DNA of 28,882 nt from a virus. Both the position numbers and the translations under genes were made by a program. Shown piece by piece: positions 18,001-24,580 of this stretch (its first letter is position 1; every line of letters starts with the position of its first letter). The stretch lies in IMG/VR virus record IMGVR_UViG_3300042295_000537, positions 1 to 28,882 of that record, one strand, 5' to 3'. Under the pieces are notes generated by a model. The model was not told where the DNA came from and did not search any database. It saw only the letters and a list, made by a program, of their open reading frames with translations.

Positions 18001-18142
18001 ATTCTATTCAGATACAAATCTACTTACTCCGTTTGTAGGAGGAAGTCAATGGTATGCTTTCACAGCAGGTGGAACATCAACTCCTGTTAATAGAGCTCAA
18101 ATTAATAATGGTGGATTCTTAAGTAGTAATGCATCCTGTTAA
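15071..18142 (+). CDS. Tail tip / baseplate hub-like protein with Thr-rich linker (1023 aa)
   Basis: Residues about 1-130 (GLLTTQGYRGKLVDKLTGTI; TYTQTLTLPGTKLNNAFFEQ; YLVNGYLQLNKVNVLQNKF) match the N-terminal pattern I know from hub-like tail proteins of Bacteroidota phages. The middle 700 residues are beta-rich. Residues about 857-934 are a Thr/Ser/Pro linker (TTTSTTTTPPTTT type), and the last 88 residues form a domain with KFYSDTNLLTPFVGG and a terminal Cys. The same C-terminal domain ends the next protein (18152-19003). The linker probably projects the tip domain away from the tail. It is coupled to the 415-residue protein 1 bp upstream. Function as hub is inferred, and no lysozyme or peptidase domain is visible. 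Confidence 0.65.
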   Translation: MGLLTTQGYRGKLVDKLTGTILDQFADEDIKISNNILDLFDLGEIPGTYTQTLTLPGTKLNNAFFEQYFDISVYEPDIFNTNQKVEAYLDFDSFYLVNGYLQLNKVNVLQNKFVDSYEVTLFGIISNFSIDTRASFLTDITSLGVYNHTSSYANISSSWDRQLFNGDIVYPMVEYGNNVGTLPTIYYSDDVYAGIDGQEGALTVQDYKPAIRLKKVWDAIFQEFGYTYTGSFWNEPFLNDVYLLCDNDLRAPVYQPSIENYGQGKVTVASGSAPINLTNGVTASFAFNAKDYDYDNKFTVGTTTTYTTDITTQLSVNILLGFKVTNTGAGSGMPAFYLYWTNSTTGAIVGSQVLAQINVYMSTIQQSRSSTVTETFRLPTTVRSPELPPGTYELKIEYVNQGSSNFSVQLNPDSANVSTFEIFKVNQAADGKVIDIPSNMPFGNSGIRVIDWIRSIQKKFNLIIYPDKQNPNQFVVETFNNWYKQGTIKDFNRFINLQDKISFTPANQLGYRQIKYSDAEDTDYVTTLFKRTNNRVYGESNFYDSGSYYSQGKLEVLSDTTAAGPLVRVPGSVSSGSASNTTCTSYQFYYNNIYSSATVNFVLCNGTSGSVLLDKDNRNHIACIQTGQYSVSGLGSDRVFIYDLGDCTPAPVTGFNEFPIWIPYHVSDANYRPARVLPRLFFYNGKVSAPPYYISGYNIPSTSSVPALQYDAYPYFDVYSTGSLNGTASQFPQLDSLSLLYNNEQAVWGTTPTGSLVSDYWATYLSLLYNPRTRLVDASAVIGLADYFDLELNDIAEFRGNYYHLRAINDYNLTTGECNVQMLGPIIPDTIAAVLSGSWAPVVNECEFTFTVTTGSVPTTTTTSTTTSTTTTPPTTTSTTTSTTTAPTTTTTTSTTTSTTTEPTTTTTTSTTTSTTTTPPTTTTSTTTSTTTLAYYTYRIYKPSSGYSNAADACSNQPSDEYVDYYAAESTLSTVTKFYSDTNLLTPFVGGSQWYAFTAGGTSTPVNRAQINNGGFLSSNASC
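17641..17868 (+). repeat. Thr-rich microsatellite (ACA/ACT codons)
   Basis: About 228 bases of nearly pure ACN codons with regular AGT/TCA interruptions encode blocks of TTTTSTTTSTTT separated by PP, AP or EP. The block unit recurs about four times. Low-complexity DNA of this type can expand or contract in steps of whole codons and could vary linker length between strains. Confidence 0.85.
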
Positions 18143-18151
18143 AAATAGATT

Positions 18152-19003
18152 ATGCCTAACTTACAATATCAAATACAATTAACATTAATAGGTAAAAATA
18201 GTGGACCTTACTATAATGTAACTTACACTACAGGATCTACATTTTATCCTGTATTAGTAGGCACACCAGCTTTTTTACCAACAACAAGTAGTACTGCTAC
18301 AGTTGAAATTCCATCAGGCTCATTTAATTATTTAGCATTTAATTTAGACAATGGAGTAGATCCATGTGGGTTGTGTGATTATGATGTTACTGTTATTGTA
18401 ACAGGATCAGAACCACCACCACCTCCTCCAACATCAAGTTGTTGTACTCCAACAATTATAAACACACAATTATCAGGTAGTTCAACAAGTAGCTTATTTG
18501 TAAACTATACTGCAGGTACAGGTACTAATTGTTTAACTTGTTCTTATGTAACATTACAAACATCATCTGATGGTGGAGCTAATTGGGGTGGAGATATAAC
18601 AGGTAGCTGTGTTGGATCTCAATTTTTAATTGCAGCGCCTGCTTGTAGTACAACAGGATCTTATAGACTACAACAAACGTGTTCAGGATCAGTAACAAGT
18701 TCATATTCAGCAACTGCATCATTTAGTAACACTTGTGTTCCTCCATCACCTGTTGAATATATTATTGATATTGCAGCTAATGGTACTTTTATAGGTGCAT
18801 GTGGTGGTACAACTACAACAGTCCCTGTATTTGCTCAACCAGGATTTAATGTACCATTTGTTGGAATGATTTTATATGATGATAATACTTTAACAAATCC
18901 ATTTATTGGTTCAGTAGGATGGCGTAAGCTAGTTCAAGGTACTATAAATTATGTAGCTGAAGTAGATGTAAATGGTGAAATTACAAATTACGGAACTTGT
19001 TAA
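18152..19003 (+). CDS. Cys-rich Ig-like tail tip/adhesin protein (283 aa)
   Basis: Three parts are visible. Residues about 1-88 form a beta domain with PCGLCDYDVTVIVTG. A PPPPPP hinge (about 89-94) leads to a Ser/Thr/Cys-rich fibronectin- or Ig-like domain (about 95-200) with many Cys (SSCC, CLTCS, CSTTGSYRLQQTCSG). The last 80 residues have LYDDNTLTNPFIG and a terminal Cys, matching the C-terminal domain of the upstream hub-like protein. The high Cys content suggests disulfides in the extracellular virion. The gene follows the hub gene by 9 bp. A receptor-binding or decoration role at the tail tip is inferred from its composition and shared domain. Confidence 0.65.
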   Translation: MPNLQYQIQLTLIGKNSGPYYNVTYTTGSTFYPVLVGTPAFLPTTSSTATVEIPSGSFNYLAFNLDNGVDPCGLCDYDVTVIVTGSEPPPPPPTSSCCTPTIINTQLSGSSTSSLFVNYTAGTGTNCLTCSYVTLQTSSDGGANWGGDITGSCVGSQFLIAAPACSTTGSYRLQQTCSGSVTSSYSATASFSNTCVPPSPVEYIIDIAANGTFIGACGGTTTTVPVFAQPGFNVPFVGMILYDDNTLTNPFIGSVGWRKLVQGTINYVAEVDVNGEITNYGTC

Positions 19004-19012
19004 TAAAATAAT

Positions 19013-19168
19013 ATGCAACACATACAAAATATAGACATTGACTTTATTGTTACAGCACTGAAAATAGTGCCAAACAAATATAGTACACCTGCTATTAAAG
19101 TAGCAAAAGGTAAAAATAAATTACCAACCACACTTAAACAAGTGTTTAAAAAATTAAGAAATGGCTGA
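19013..19168 (+). CDS. Small basic hypothetical protein (51 aa)
   Basis: A 51-codon ORF (MQHIQNIDIDFIVTALKIVP onward) fills the gap before the tape measure. Its TGA (19166-19168) overlaps the tape measure ATG at 19161 by 8 bases. The C-terminal half is rich in Lys. I do not recognise it. The gap-filling position and the overlap with the next gene support that it is real. A role in coupling tape measure translation is possible. Confidence 0.6.
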   Translation: MQHIQNIDIDFIVTALKIVPNKYSTPAIKVAKGKNKLPTTLKQVFKKLRNG

Positions 19169-21101
19169 TGAAACAGTAGAGATAGACGTTAACATTGATG
19201 TCAATACAAATGAGGCTGAGGGTAGTTTCACTAGATTGCAAACGCAAATTAGAGAAACTAGAACAGCATTGCAAGCTGCTGCTGCGGCTGGTGACAGTGT
19301 CAATTTTAGCAGATTAAAAGGTCAGTTAGACGGATTAGAAGATTCACTTGAGGTAGTTACACTAAAACAAGTACAATTTGATGATGCACTTTCTGCTGCC
19401 CCAGGACCAATTGGTAAAGCAGGTCAAGCACTTAAAGGCTTTGATGGTGTATTGAAATTATTAGCTGCAAATCCTATTGTAGCAATATTAGCTGGTTTAG
19501 CTGCTGTATTAACTGCAGTAATTGGTGCGTTAAATAAAACTAAAGAAGGTACCGCTGCATTAACAGCTGTAACTGATGCATTTAGTAATATACTACAACC
19601 AATTATTAAGTTTATATCTGATGCTGCTGTTCCTGTATTTGAAGCATTTGCTGATATTGTTAATTGGTTTGGTACATCATTAGGTTTAATTGATGAAAAA
19701 GTAGTTGCTGCTAAAGAAAATTTTAGATTACTAGAATCACAAATTAAGCAAAATAATGCAGCATTAGAGGGTGAAATTGAAATATTAGAAGCTCAAGGTG
19801 CTAGCATAGATAAAATTGCTAAGTTAAAGAAACAACAAATTGATGGTGAGATCCAGTTATTACAAGCAAAGAAAGCAGCGTTTGGTGAAATAACAGCGGA
19901 TGAAGAAGCACAAATCATTGCATTAAATCAGAAAAAGAGAGTAATTGATGCACAGGTAGCTACTTATGAGAAAAAAAGAGATGAGGATAAGGCTAAGGAA
20001 GCTTTTAAGAAACGTCAAGAGACATTTAATAAAGAGCTAGATCAAATTGGTAAGGACTTAAAGGTTAGAACAGATTTAAATAACAAATATCTAACTGAAG
20101 AGAAATTTAGACTAGATAAAGCTAGAGCTGAAGGTTTACTAACAGAAGTACAATATCAGGAACAATTATTTGATGCACAGAAAATAACTAATGAAAGTAA
20201 TTTAGTTGAACAAGATAGATTCCTTAATTTTAGAAAAGAAAAATTAAAAGCAGGATTAGCTGCCAATTTAATTACTCAAAAAGAATATGACACATTAAGT
20301 ACAGACGCATTAATAGAAACTACCAATGCTAAAGACGCTATTGTCAAAACAGGATATGATCAAGAAATTGGTTATATCAATAATGCAGCTAAAGCACTAA
20401 CAGATTTACAAAATACCCAAATCACTGTTAATGAAAATATTGCACAAAGTTGGATTGAATTAGGTAATACTATTGGTAGTACATTTGGTACATTAGCTAA
20501 CTTATTTGAACAAGGTAGTGCTGCACAAAAAGCATTTGCTATTGCATCAGTAATAATCAATGGTGCTGCAGCAGCAGGTAAAATATTATTAGATACTAAA
20601 GAAAATATATCATCTGCTACTAAAGTAATTGCACAAGGTGTTGCTGCTAAAGCTCAAGGTGTTGCTATTTCACCTTTAAATCCAGTAATTGGTGGTGCTT
20701 TAATTGCAACAGGTACTGCAGCAACAACTGCTGGTGGTGCATTATTAGCTAAAGCAAAAACAAGTGCAGCATTTCAACTTGCAGCAGTTGCAGCTACATC
20801 TGGAGCTCAAATTGCAGCAATTTTAGGTGCTGGTAAAGGTAAAACATCAGCAGGTACTACTGCAGCAGCTGGTGGTGGTGAAGGTGGAGGTACTCCAGCA
20901 TTTGCTGTTCCAACAATTGGTGCACCACAAATTGGAGCTACATCAGCACAACAGGGTCAATTAGCAGGTATTGTTGCTGGTGCATTAGATAGAAATAATT
21001 CAGAAGGTAGACCTATACGTGCATATGTTGTAGGTAATGACATCACTACAGAACAACAATTACAACGTAGAATTAGAACAGCGGCTAGATTAGGAGGATA
21101 G
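19161..21101 (+). CDS. Tape measure protein (646 aa)
   Basis: The 646-residue protein starts with an acidic segment and a helix (FTRLQTQIRETRTALQAAAA), then a hydrophobic segment at about 95-122 (NPIVAILAGLAAVLTAVIGA), long coiled-coil helices to about residue 430, a second Ala-rich hydrophobic region (about 455-540) and a Gly-rich linker. It ends PIRAYVVGNDITTEQQLQRR, a C-terminal motif I know from Bacteroidota phage tape measures. The tape measure sets tail length. With about 0.15 nm per residue this gives a tail near 95-100 nm (inference). No lytic domain is present. The start overlaps the preceding small gene. Confidence 0.85.
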   Translation: MADETVEIDVNIDVNTNEAEGSFTRLQTQIRETRTALQAAAAAGDSVNFSRLKGQLDGLEDSLEVVTLKQVQFDDALSAAPGPIGKAGQALKGFDGVLKLLAANPIVAILAGLAAVLTAVIGALNKTKEGTAALTAVTDAFSNILQPIIKFISDAAVPVFEAFADIVNWFGTSLGLIDEKVVAAKENFRLLESQIKQNNAALEGEIEILEAQGASIDKIAKLKKQQIDGEIQLLQAKKAAFGEITADEEAQIIALNQKKRVIDAQVATYEKKRDEDKAKEAFKKRQETFNKELDQIGKDLKVRTDLNNKYLTEEKFRLDKARAEGLLTEVQYQEQLFDAQKITNESNLVEQDRFLNFRKEKLKAGLAANLITQKEYDTLSTDALIETTNAKDAIVKTGYDQEIGYINNAAKALTDLQNTQITVNENIAQSWIELGNTIGSTFGTLANLFEQGSAAQKAFAIASVIINGAAAAGKILLDTKENISSATKVIAQGVAAKAQGVAISPLNPVIGGALIATGTAATTAGGALLAKAKTSAAFQLAAVAATSGAQIAAILGAGKGKTSAGTTAAAGGGEGGGTPAFAVPTIGAPQIGATSAQQGQLAGIVAGALDRNNSEGRPIRAYVVGNDITTEQQLQRRIRTAARLGG

Positions 21102-21110
21102 TGTTATAAT
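21102..21110 (+). promoter_or_regulatory. Candidate TGTTATAAT promoter element
   Basis: Second copy of the 9-mer, starting on the base after the tape measure stop codon and 25 bases upstream of the protease start. A -10 box here would give a very short leader, which is acceptable for SD-less translation. No clear -35 element is seen. Confidence 0.3.
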
Positions 21111-21126
21111 CACATAATAAAATATC

Positions 21127-22752
21127 ATGGTAAAAAGTAAGAAAAGAGTATACAAAATGTTCATTGATGAAGAAGATATGGACAGTGGTGTATTTGCAAT
21201 ATCATTAGTAGCTGATCCAGCAATTGAATCAAACTGGATTTACTTATCAAAACAACACAAAATTGAATTAGCTGAGGTTAATAAGGAAAAACGCTTATTG
21301 TTAGGTCCTGTATTAATTCCAAATAAAGAAATTCCACGTATTGATGATGAGACTGGTGAAGAGTATGACATTGTATTTGATGAAGCTGTTATTGAAAAAG
21401 CAGCACAATTATTTTTACAACGCCAACATAATAATTCATCAACACTAGAACATGAAAGACCAATTGATGATATTTCAATTGTTGAATCATGGTTAGTAGC
21501 TGATCCTAAAGCAGATAAATCAAACGCATACGGATTATCATATCCAAAAGGTAGTTGGATTGTAATGGCTAAGGTTAACAATGATGAAATTTGGAGTGAA
21601 TATATTAAAACAGGTAAAGTAAAAGGATTTAGCTTAGAAGGTTTATTTGGACATAATCTAGTTGAAGCATCAAAGCAACAGCATTTTACGGCCTTATCTG
21701 CGTTAGCTGATGATTTTGATACTGAATATGCTGAAGAATTACTTACATCAATTAAGGGTATTGTAAAAGAAGGTAAGGTTGAATTAGAATCTTACAATGA
21801 CTATCCAGACACCGTTAAAAACGCCGCAGCACGTGGTATTAGATTAAATGAAAAAGTTAATAATAGATGTGCCACTGACGTTGGAAAGATCAGGGCTCAA
21901 CAGTTGGCAAACGGTAGAAATATATCTGTGCAAACCATCAAGCGCATGTACGCTTACACTAGCAGAGCTAGAGAATTTTACAACCCAGATGATACTACAG
22001 CATGCGGTACTATCTCTTACTTACTATGGGGAGGGGATGCAGCTAATAGATGGAGTGCAGCTAAATTAAAAGAATTAGGATTATTTGTTGAAAATGAAAC
22101 AGCAGTATCTGTTAGTTCATCATATGCAGGTCAATTTGGTCCTGCTACAAGCAAAAAACCAAAGAAAAAGAATTTTGTAGATACCCAAAATATGGAAACA
22201 CAATTCATAGCAGGACCTACAAGTGAAAAGGATAAGAAACGTTTTCCAGGTAATAGAGGAACAATGTTCTATCCTTATATAGCACCAGCAATGTTAGAAG
22301 ATGAGGTGAATATGGATGTGTTTGGATACAAAACAAAGTATTTCCAAATTTGTCCTGGTGCTCAAGCAACATTTAAATCATTAGTAATGTTACCTAACTT
22401 AGAAGAGGATAATATTGGAATGGTACGTTCAGCAGCAGTAATTGCAGACGCAATTTTTAAAATAGAAAATGACGTTTTAGAATCTAAAACCGCTACTCAA
22501 GCACAATTAGATGAAGCAATAGTATTAGTTGATGATTACAAAGATATCATTCATGAAATTGATGAAGACAACTTAACTAGTACAGACGTATCATATATGG
22601 ATAATCATATTGAAACAATTAGATCATTAGTTCCAGTTGAATTAGCTGAATTTGAACAAGGTCCATGTCAAGCAGGATACGTTCAAATTGGTATGAAGGA
22701 AAAAGATGGTAGAATGGTACCTAATTGTGTACCTAAAGATAAAGTAGGATAA
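21127..22752 (+). CDS. XkdF-like prohead serine protease fused to C-terminal domains (541 aa)
   Basis: Residues about 8-180 match the XkdF-like putative serine protease: SGVFAISLVADPAIESNWIY, LLLGPVLIPNKEIPR, LEHE with His109, and VKGFSLEG with Ser169 as the candidate His/Ser pair. Residues about 225-320 hold a second module (YPDTVKNAAARGIRL, VGKIRAQQLANGRNIS, ACGTISYLLWGGDAANRW) that is often attached to phage head proteases. Residues about 330-505 are a third region (KRFPGNRGTMFYPYIAPAML), and the last 35 residues carry GPCQAGYVQIGMK and VPNCVP. The protease should mature the head before DNA packaging. It lies after the tape measure, 12 kb from the capsid gene. A YAGQF motif (333-337) also occurs at the capsid N-terminus. 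Confidence 0.75.
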   Translation: MVKSKKRVYKMFIDEEDMDSGVFAISLVADPAIESNWIYLSKQHKIELAEVNKEKRLLLGPVLIPNKEIPRIDDETGEEYDIVFDEAVIEKAAQLFLQRQHNNSSTLEHERPIDDISIVESWLVADPKADKSNAYGLSYPKGSWIVMAKVNNDEIWSEYIKTGKVKGFSLEGLFGHNLVEASKQQHFTALSALADDFDTEYAEELLTSIKGIVKEGKVELESYNDYPDTVKNAAARGIRLNEKVNNRCATDVGKIRAQQLANGRNISVQTIKRMYAYTSRAREFYNPDDTTACGTISYLLWGGDAANRWSAAKLKELGLFVENETAVSVSSSYAGQFGPATSKKPKKKNFVDTQNMETQFIAGPTSEKDKKRFPGNRGTMFYPYIAPAMLEDEVNMDVFGYKTKYFQICPGAQATFKSLVMLPNLEEDNIGMVRSAAVIADAIFKIENDVLESKTATQAQLDEAIVLVDDYKDIIHEIDEDNLTSTDVSYMDNHIETIRSLVPVELAEFEQGPCQAGYVQIGMKEKDGRMVPNCVPKDKVG

Positions 22753-23099
22753 TGTTTACATCAGGAGATAGAGCGTTTTTAAATAACCTAAACAAATACC
22801 AGTCATTAGGCCGCAAACCTAAAGACGTAATTGCTATTGCTGAAAGTAGAGCAATGGCTGAGGAAATAAAACAAAACGTTATTGATCAACTAGATGCTTA
22901 TGATCACAATGTTACTGGTAATTTAGAAAACAGTATTGCTGTAAGACCTTTAGGTGGTGGTGAATTTGGAGTAACAGCAGCTGAATATGCTAAGTACGTT
23001 AACGGATATGATAGAGAAAAGACAGGTAGTGGTTTTGTAGATGATGCAGTAAATCAAGCAATACTTGACATTGGTCAAGATGCTGAAGTAAATATATAA
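22752..23099 (+). CDS. Second gp10-like / minor tail protein candidate (115 aa)
   Basis: ATG overlaps the TAA of the protease gene (TAATG). The protein has an N-terminal helix, then VTGNLENSIAVRPLGGGEFG, an AEYAKYVNGYDREKTGSGF stretch and a final helix with DDAVNQAIL. The G-x-L-x-N-S-I, Y-x-x-Y-V-N-G and F-x-D-A-V pattern is that of HK97-gp10-like folds, but shorter than the one at 13317 and without the GRK-PP motif. It could be a neck or minor tail protein. The genome would then have two members of this fold. I am moderately unsure. Confidence 0.5.
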   Translation: MFTSGDRAFLNNLNKYQSLGRKPKDVIAIAESRAMAEEIKQNVIDQLDAYDHNVTGNLENSIAVRPLGGGEFGVTAAEYAKYVNGYDREKTGSGFVDDAVNQAILDIGQDAEVNI

Positions 23100-23100
23100 C

Positions 23101-23370
23101 ATGGAAAACATTTATTCAGTATTAATGACAGCCGTTACTGTAATAGGCGGCTCAGCAGCCTGGCGTTATTATGAAAAGCGTGCTGCTAAAAAAGAAGATG
23201 ATGATAGGTGGATCAAAAATGATTGTACGTCACGTATATCAAAGCTAGAAGCATTATTAGAACAATCATCTAGAGAAAAGGATGAAATGCGTGCAATTAT
23301 ATTACAATTAACAGCTCAAGTAGCTGAATTAAGAACCAAGGTAGAATATTTAACAGGCAAACAAAAATAA
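23101..23370 (+). CDS. Putative inner-membrane spanin, Rz-like (89 aa)
   Basis: The 89-residue protein has a short N-terminal hydrophobic segment (residues 4-20, SVLMTAVTVIGGSAAW) followed by a basic turn (RYYEKRAAKK) and a long charged coiled coil from about residue 43 to 88 (SRISKLEALLEQSSREKDEM onward). That topology is the one expected of an i-spanin. The very next gene, 4 bp downstream, encodes a small lipoprotein, the matching o-spanin. The pair would fuse inner and outer membranes at the end of lysis. An alternative is a holin or a structural coiled-coil protein. The hydrophobic segment is short for a holin. Confidence 0.5.
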   Translation: MENIYSVLMTAVTVIGGSAAWRYYEKRAAKKEDDDRWIKNDCTSRISKLEALLEQSSREKDEMRAIILQLTAQVAELRTKVEYLTGKQK

Positions 23371-23374
23371 AAGT

Positions 23375-23530
23375 ATGAAATCAATTTTAGTAACATTATT
23401 ATTAGTTGTATTAGCAGCTGCATGTAAAGAAAGCGCGCAATCAACTGAAGTAAAGACAGATTCAACTGCAGTAGCAGTAGATTCAACATTATCATTAACT
23501 GATACAGTATTAGTAGATTCAGTTAAGTAA
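23375..23530 (+). CDS. Small lipoprotein, putative outer-membrane spanin (51 aa)
   Basis: The protein starts MKSILVTLLLVVLAAACKES. It has a positive Lys, a hydrophobic core and a lipobox ending in Cys17, with acidic or neutral residues after. The mature part is 35 residues, rich in Thr, Ser, Asp and Val, with no predicted fold. The size and lipoprotein signal fit an o-spanin (Rz1-like), although classical Rz1 is Pro-rich and this one is not. Lipoprotein signals imply a Gram-negative host. The gene is the last of the late block, immediately before a terminator. The reading frame stays open for 54 codons after its TAA. Confidence 0.6.
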   Translation: MKSILVTLLLVVLAAACKESAQSTEVKTDSTAVAVDSTLSLTDTVLVDSVK

Positions 23531-23575
23531 GAAGTTGGCGTCTTTGTAGATAGCCATTTTGTGTGTGTTGTATGT

Positions 23576-23610
23576 AAAGAAGGCCCTGTGAAAACAGGGC
23601 CAACTTTTTT
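23576..23610 (+). terminator. Intrinsic terminator at the end of the late block
   Basis: GGCCCTGT (23582-23589) and ACAGGGCC (23594-23601) form a perfect 8-bp stem with a GAAA loop, followed by AAC and six T. AAAG and CTTT on either side could extend the stem across an AA/AA internal loop. AAGTTGGC (23532-23539) is fully complementary to GCCAACTT (23599-23606), so it could compete with the terminator stem, an attenuator-like arrangement. Confidence 0.8.
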
Positions 23611-23676
23611 AAAACCATATAAACGTACAACAAAGAGTGATACAAATGTATTAATAGAATTCTGCCCGGAAAAAGA

Positions 23677-23701
23677 GGCCCGCTATAGAGAATAGCAGGC
23701 C
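23677..23701 (+). other. GC-rich hairpin in the convergent gap
   Basis: GGCCCGCTAT and ATAGCAGGCC form a 10-bp stem with one C-A mismatch and an AGAGA loop. It is GC-rich against an AT-rich background and lacks a T tract, so it may be a structured RNA element, an mRNA 3' end or part of a small RNA. Confidence 0.45.
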
Positions 23702-23712
23702 GGAAAGTGATC

Positions 23713-23735
23713 CTAAATAATGGCAGTTATTTTAG
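23713..23735. terminator. AT-rich inverted repeat between convergent genes
   Basis: CTAAATAA (23713-23720) and TTATTTTAG (23727-23735) pair with one bulged T. The stem lies 16 bp past the 3' end of the minus-strand nuclease gene and is symmetric, so it could end transcription from either side. It is weak because it has no GC pairs in the stem core. Confidence 0.35.
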
Positions 23736-23750
23736 ATGACTATAAATATG

Positions 23751-24296
23751 TTAAAATAATTTATCAATTGATTTTAATTCATAAGTTGGTCCTTGTGCTA
23801 AAGCATCTGATGTGCTAATATATCCATATATACTAACTGTTATATTGTTTTTAAATAGTTGTCTGTATGATTCTAACATCATATAACCGTTTTTTCTGTA
23901 CACACATTCTTTATGTTCTAACATTGGTGTACTAACTACAACATAATCAATATCATACTTAATCAATGATGCTTTTTTCCAGTATGAAAGCCCTGATTTA
24001 ACATCTATTTTAGCATTGATAGATGGAATATAAAAATCAATATCAGGGCTGTATTTGCGGTCATCTATTTTCTTATTGTAGACAAAATCAATATTATTCA
24101 ACACTAGGTAACCATACAAACCAGCCTCAGCCAATGCACCTTTAGCTGCACGTGCATACTGGTAGTGTTTGAGGTCTGTTTTTGTGAATGAATTTAAATG
24201 ATCATACTCCCAGTAACGGGCTGATTTTAGTTTCTCCCTGAATGATGCTTGGAATGAATCTGTTTGAAACAGGTCTGAATTAAGCGTTATAGTCAT
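23751..24296 (-). CDS. PD-(D/E)XK superfamily nuclease (181 aa)
   Basis: The 181-residue protein shows a PD-(D/E)XK core. A helix carries Glu57 (AKGALAEAGLYGYL), then P84-D85-I-D87 in KYSPDIDFYIP, then D98-V-K100 (AKIDVKSG), followed by DIDYVVVST. The spacing PD-x12-DxK is typical. Related folds include restriction enzymes, T7 endonuclease I, VSR and Cas4-like nucleases. The substrate cannot be told from sequence. Candidates are recombination or junction cleavage, host DNA degradation or competition with other phages. It is the last gene of a minus-strand set of four, and its start overlaps the previous gene by 17 bases. It is the only clear nuclease outside terminase. Confidence 0.65.
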   Translation of the reverse strand: MTITLNSDLFQTDSFQASFREKLKSARYWEYDHLNSFTKTDLKHYQYARAAKGALAEAGLYGYLVLNNIDFVYNKKIDDRKYSPDIDFYIPSINAKIDVKSGLSYWKKASLIKYDIDYVVVSTPMLEHKECVYRKNGYMMLESYRQLFKNNITVSIYGYISTSDALAQGPTYELKSIDKLF

Positions 24297-24459
24297 CTAA
24301 ATTTATGCTTTTAGTGATTTTGATTACGGCACGCAAACCGCGTATTTTTTCTTCAATAGCATACTTGTAAGAGCTATCCACCATCTTTTGGACGCGCTTC
24401 ATTAGTATTGCTTCATTTTTCTCCAGTACTTCAATTGTGTGTTGTAAATTAAGTGTCAT
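24280..24459 (-). CDS. Small coiled-coil hypothetical protein (59 aa)
   Basis: The 59-codon ORF reads MTLNLQHTIEVLEKNEAILM and onward. It is helical and charged with a hydrophobic heptad-like spacing, so a short coiled coil is likely. Its 3' end overlaps the start of the nuclease gene by 17 bases, a translational coupling arrangement. I do not recognise it. It could be a partner or regulator of the nuclease, which is inference from position only. Confidence 0.6.
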   Translation of the reverse strand: MTLNLQHTIEVLEKNEAILMKRVQKMVDSSYKYAIEEKIRGLRAVIKITKSINLDDYNA

Positions 24460-24470
24460 GTGTTTGTGTT

Positions 24471-24569
24471 TTATTTTAATAGTGATTTAATTTCATTTTT
24501 AAATAATATTGCAGCAGTAATTGCTATCAATATAACTTCAAAGGGATTCATGTAATTGAATGTTATCAT
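24471..24569 (-). CDS. Tiny single-pass membrane protein candidate (32 aa)
   Basis: A 33-codon frame reads MITFNYMNPFEVILIAITAA then ILFKNEIKSLLK. It has one hydrophobic helix of about 15 residues (residues 10-24) with a basic end, so probably N-out/C-in. It fills the gap between the two larger minus-strand genes. Length alone cannot prove it. A small inner-membrane protein in an early region may act on the host envelope. Confidence 0.4.
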   Translation of the reverse strand: MITFNYMNPFEVILIAITAAILFKNEIKSLLK

Positions 24570-24580
24570 AGTTGTTTATT

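Noticed and set aside
21240-21581. 113-aa minus-strand ORF inside the protease gene
   Set aside because: Antisense of a well supported gene with clear protease motifs.
23640-23710. tRNA or tRNA-like element in the GC-rich gap
   Set aside because: Only one hairpin plus flanking bases; no acceptor stem or TTC loop arrangement.
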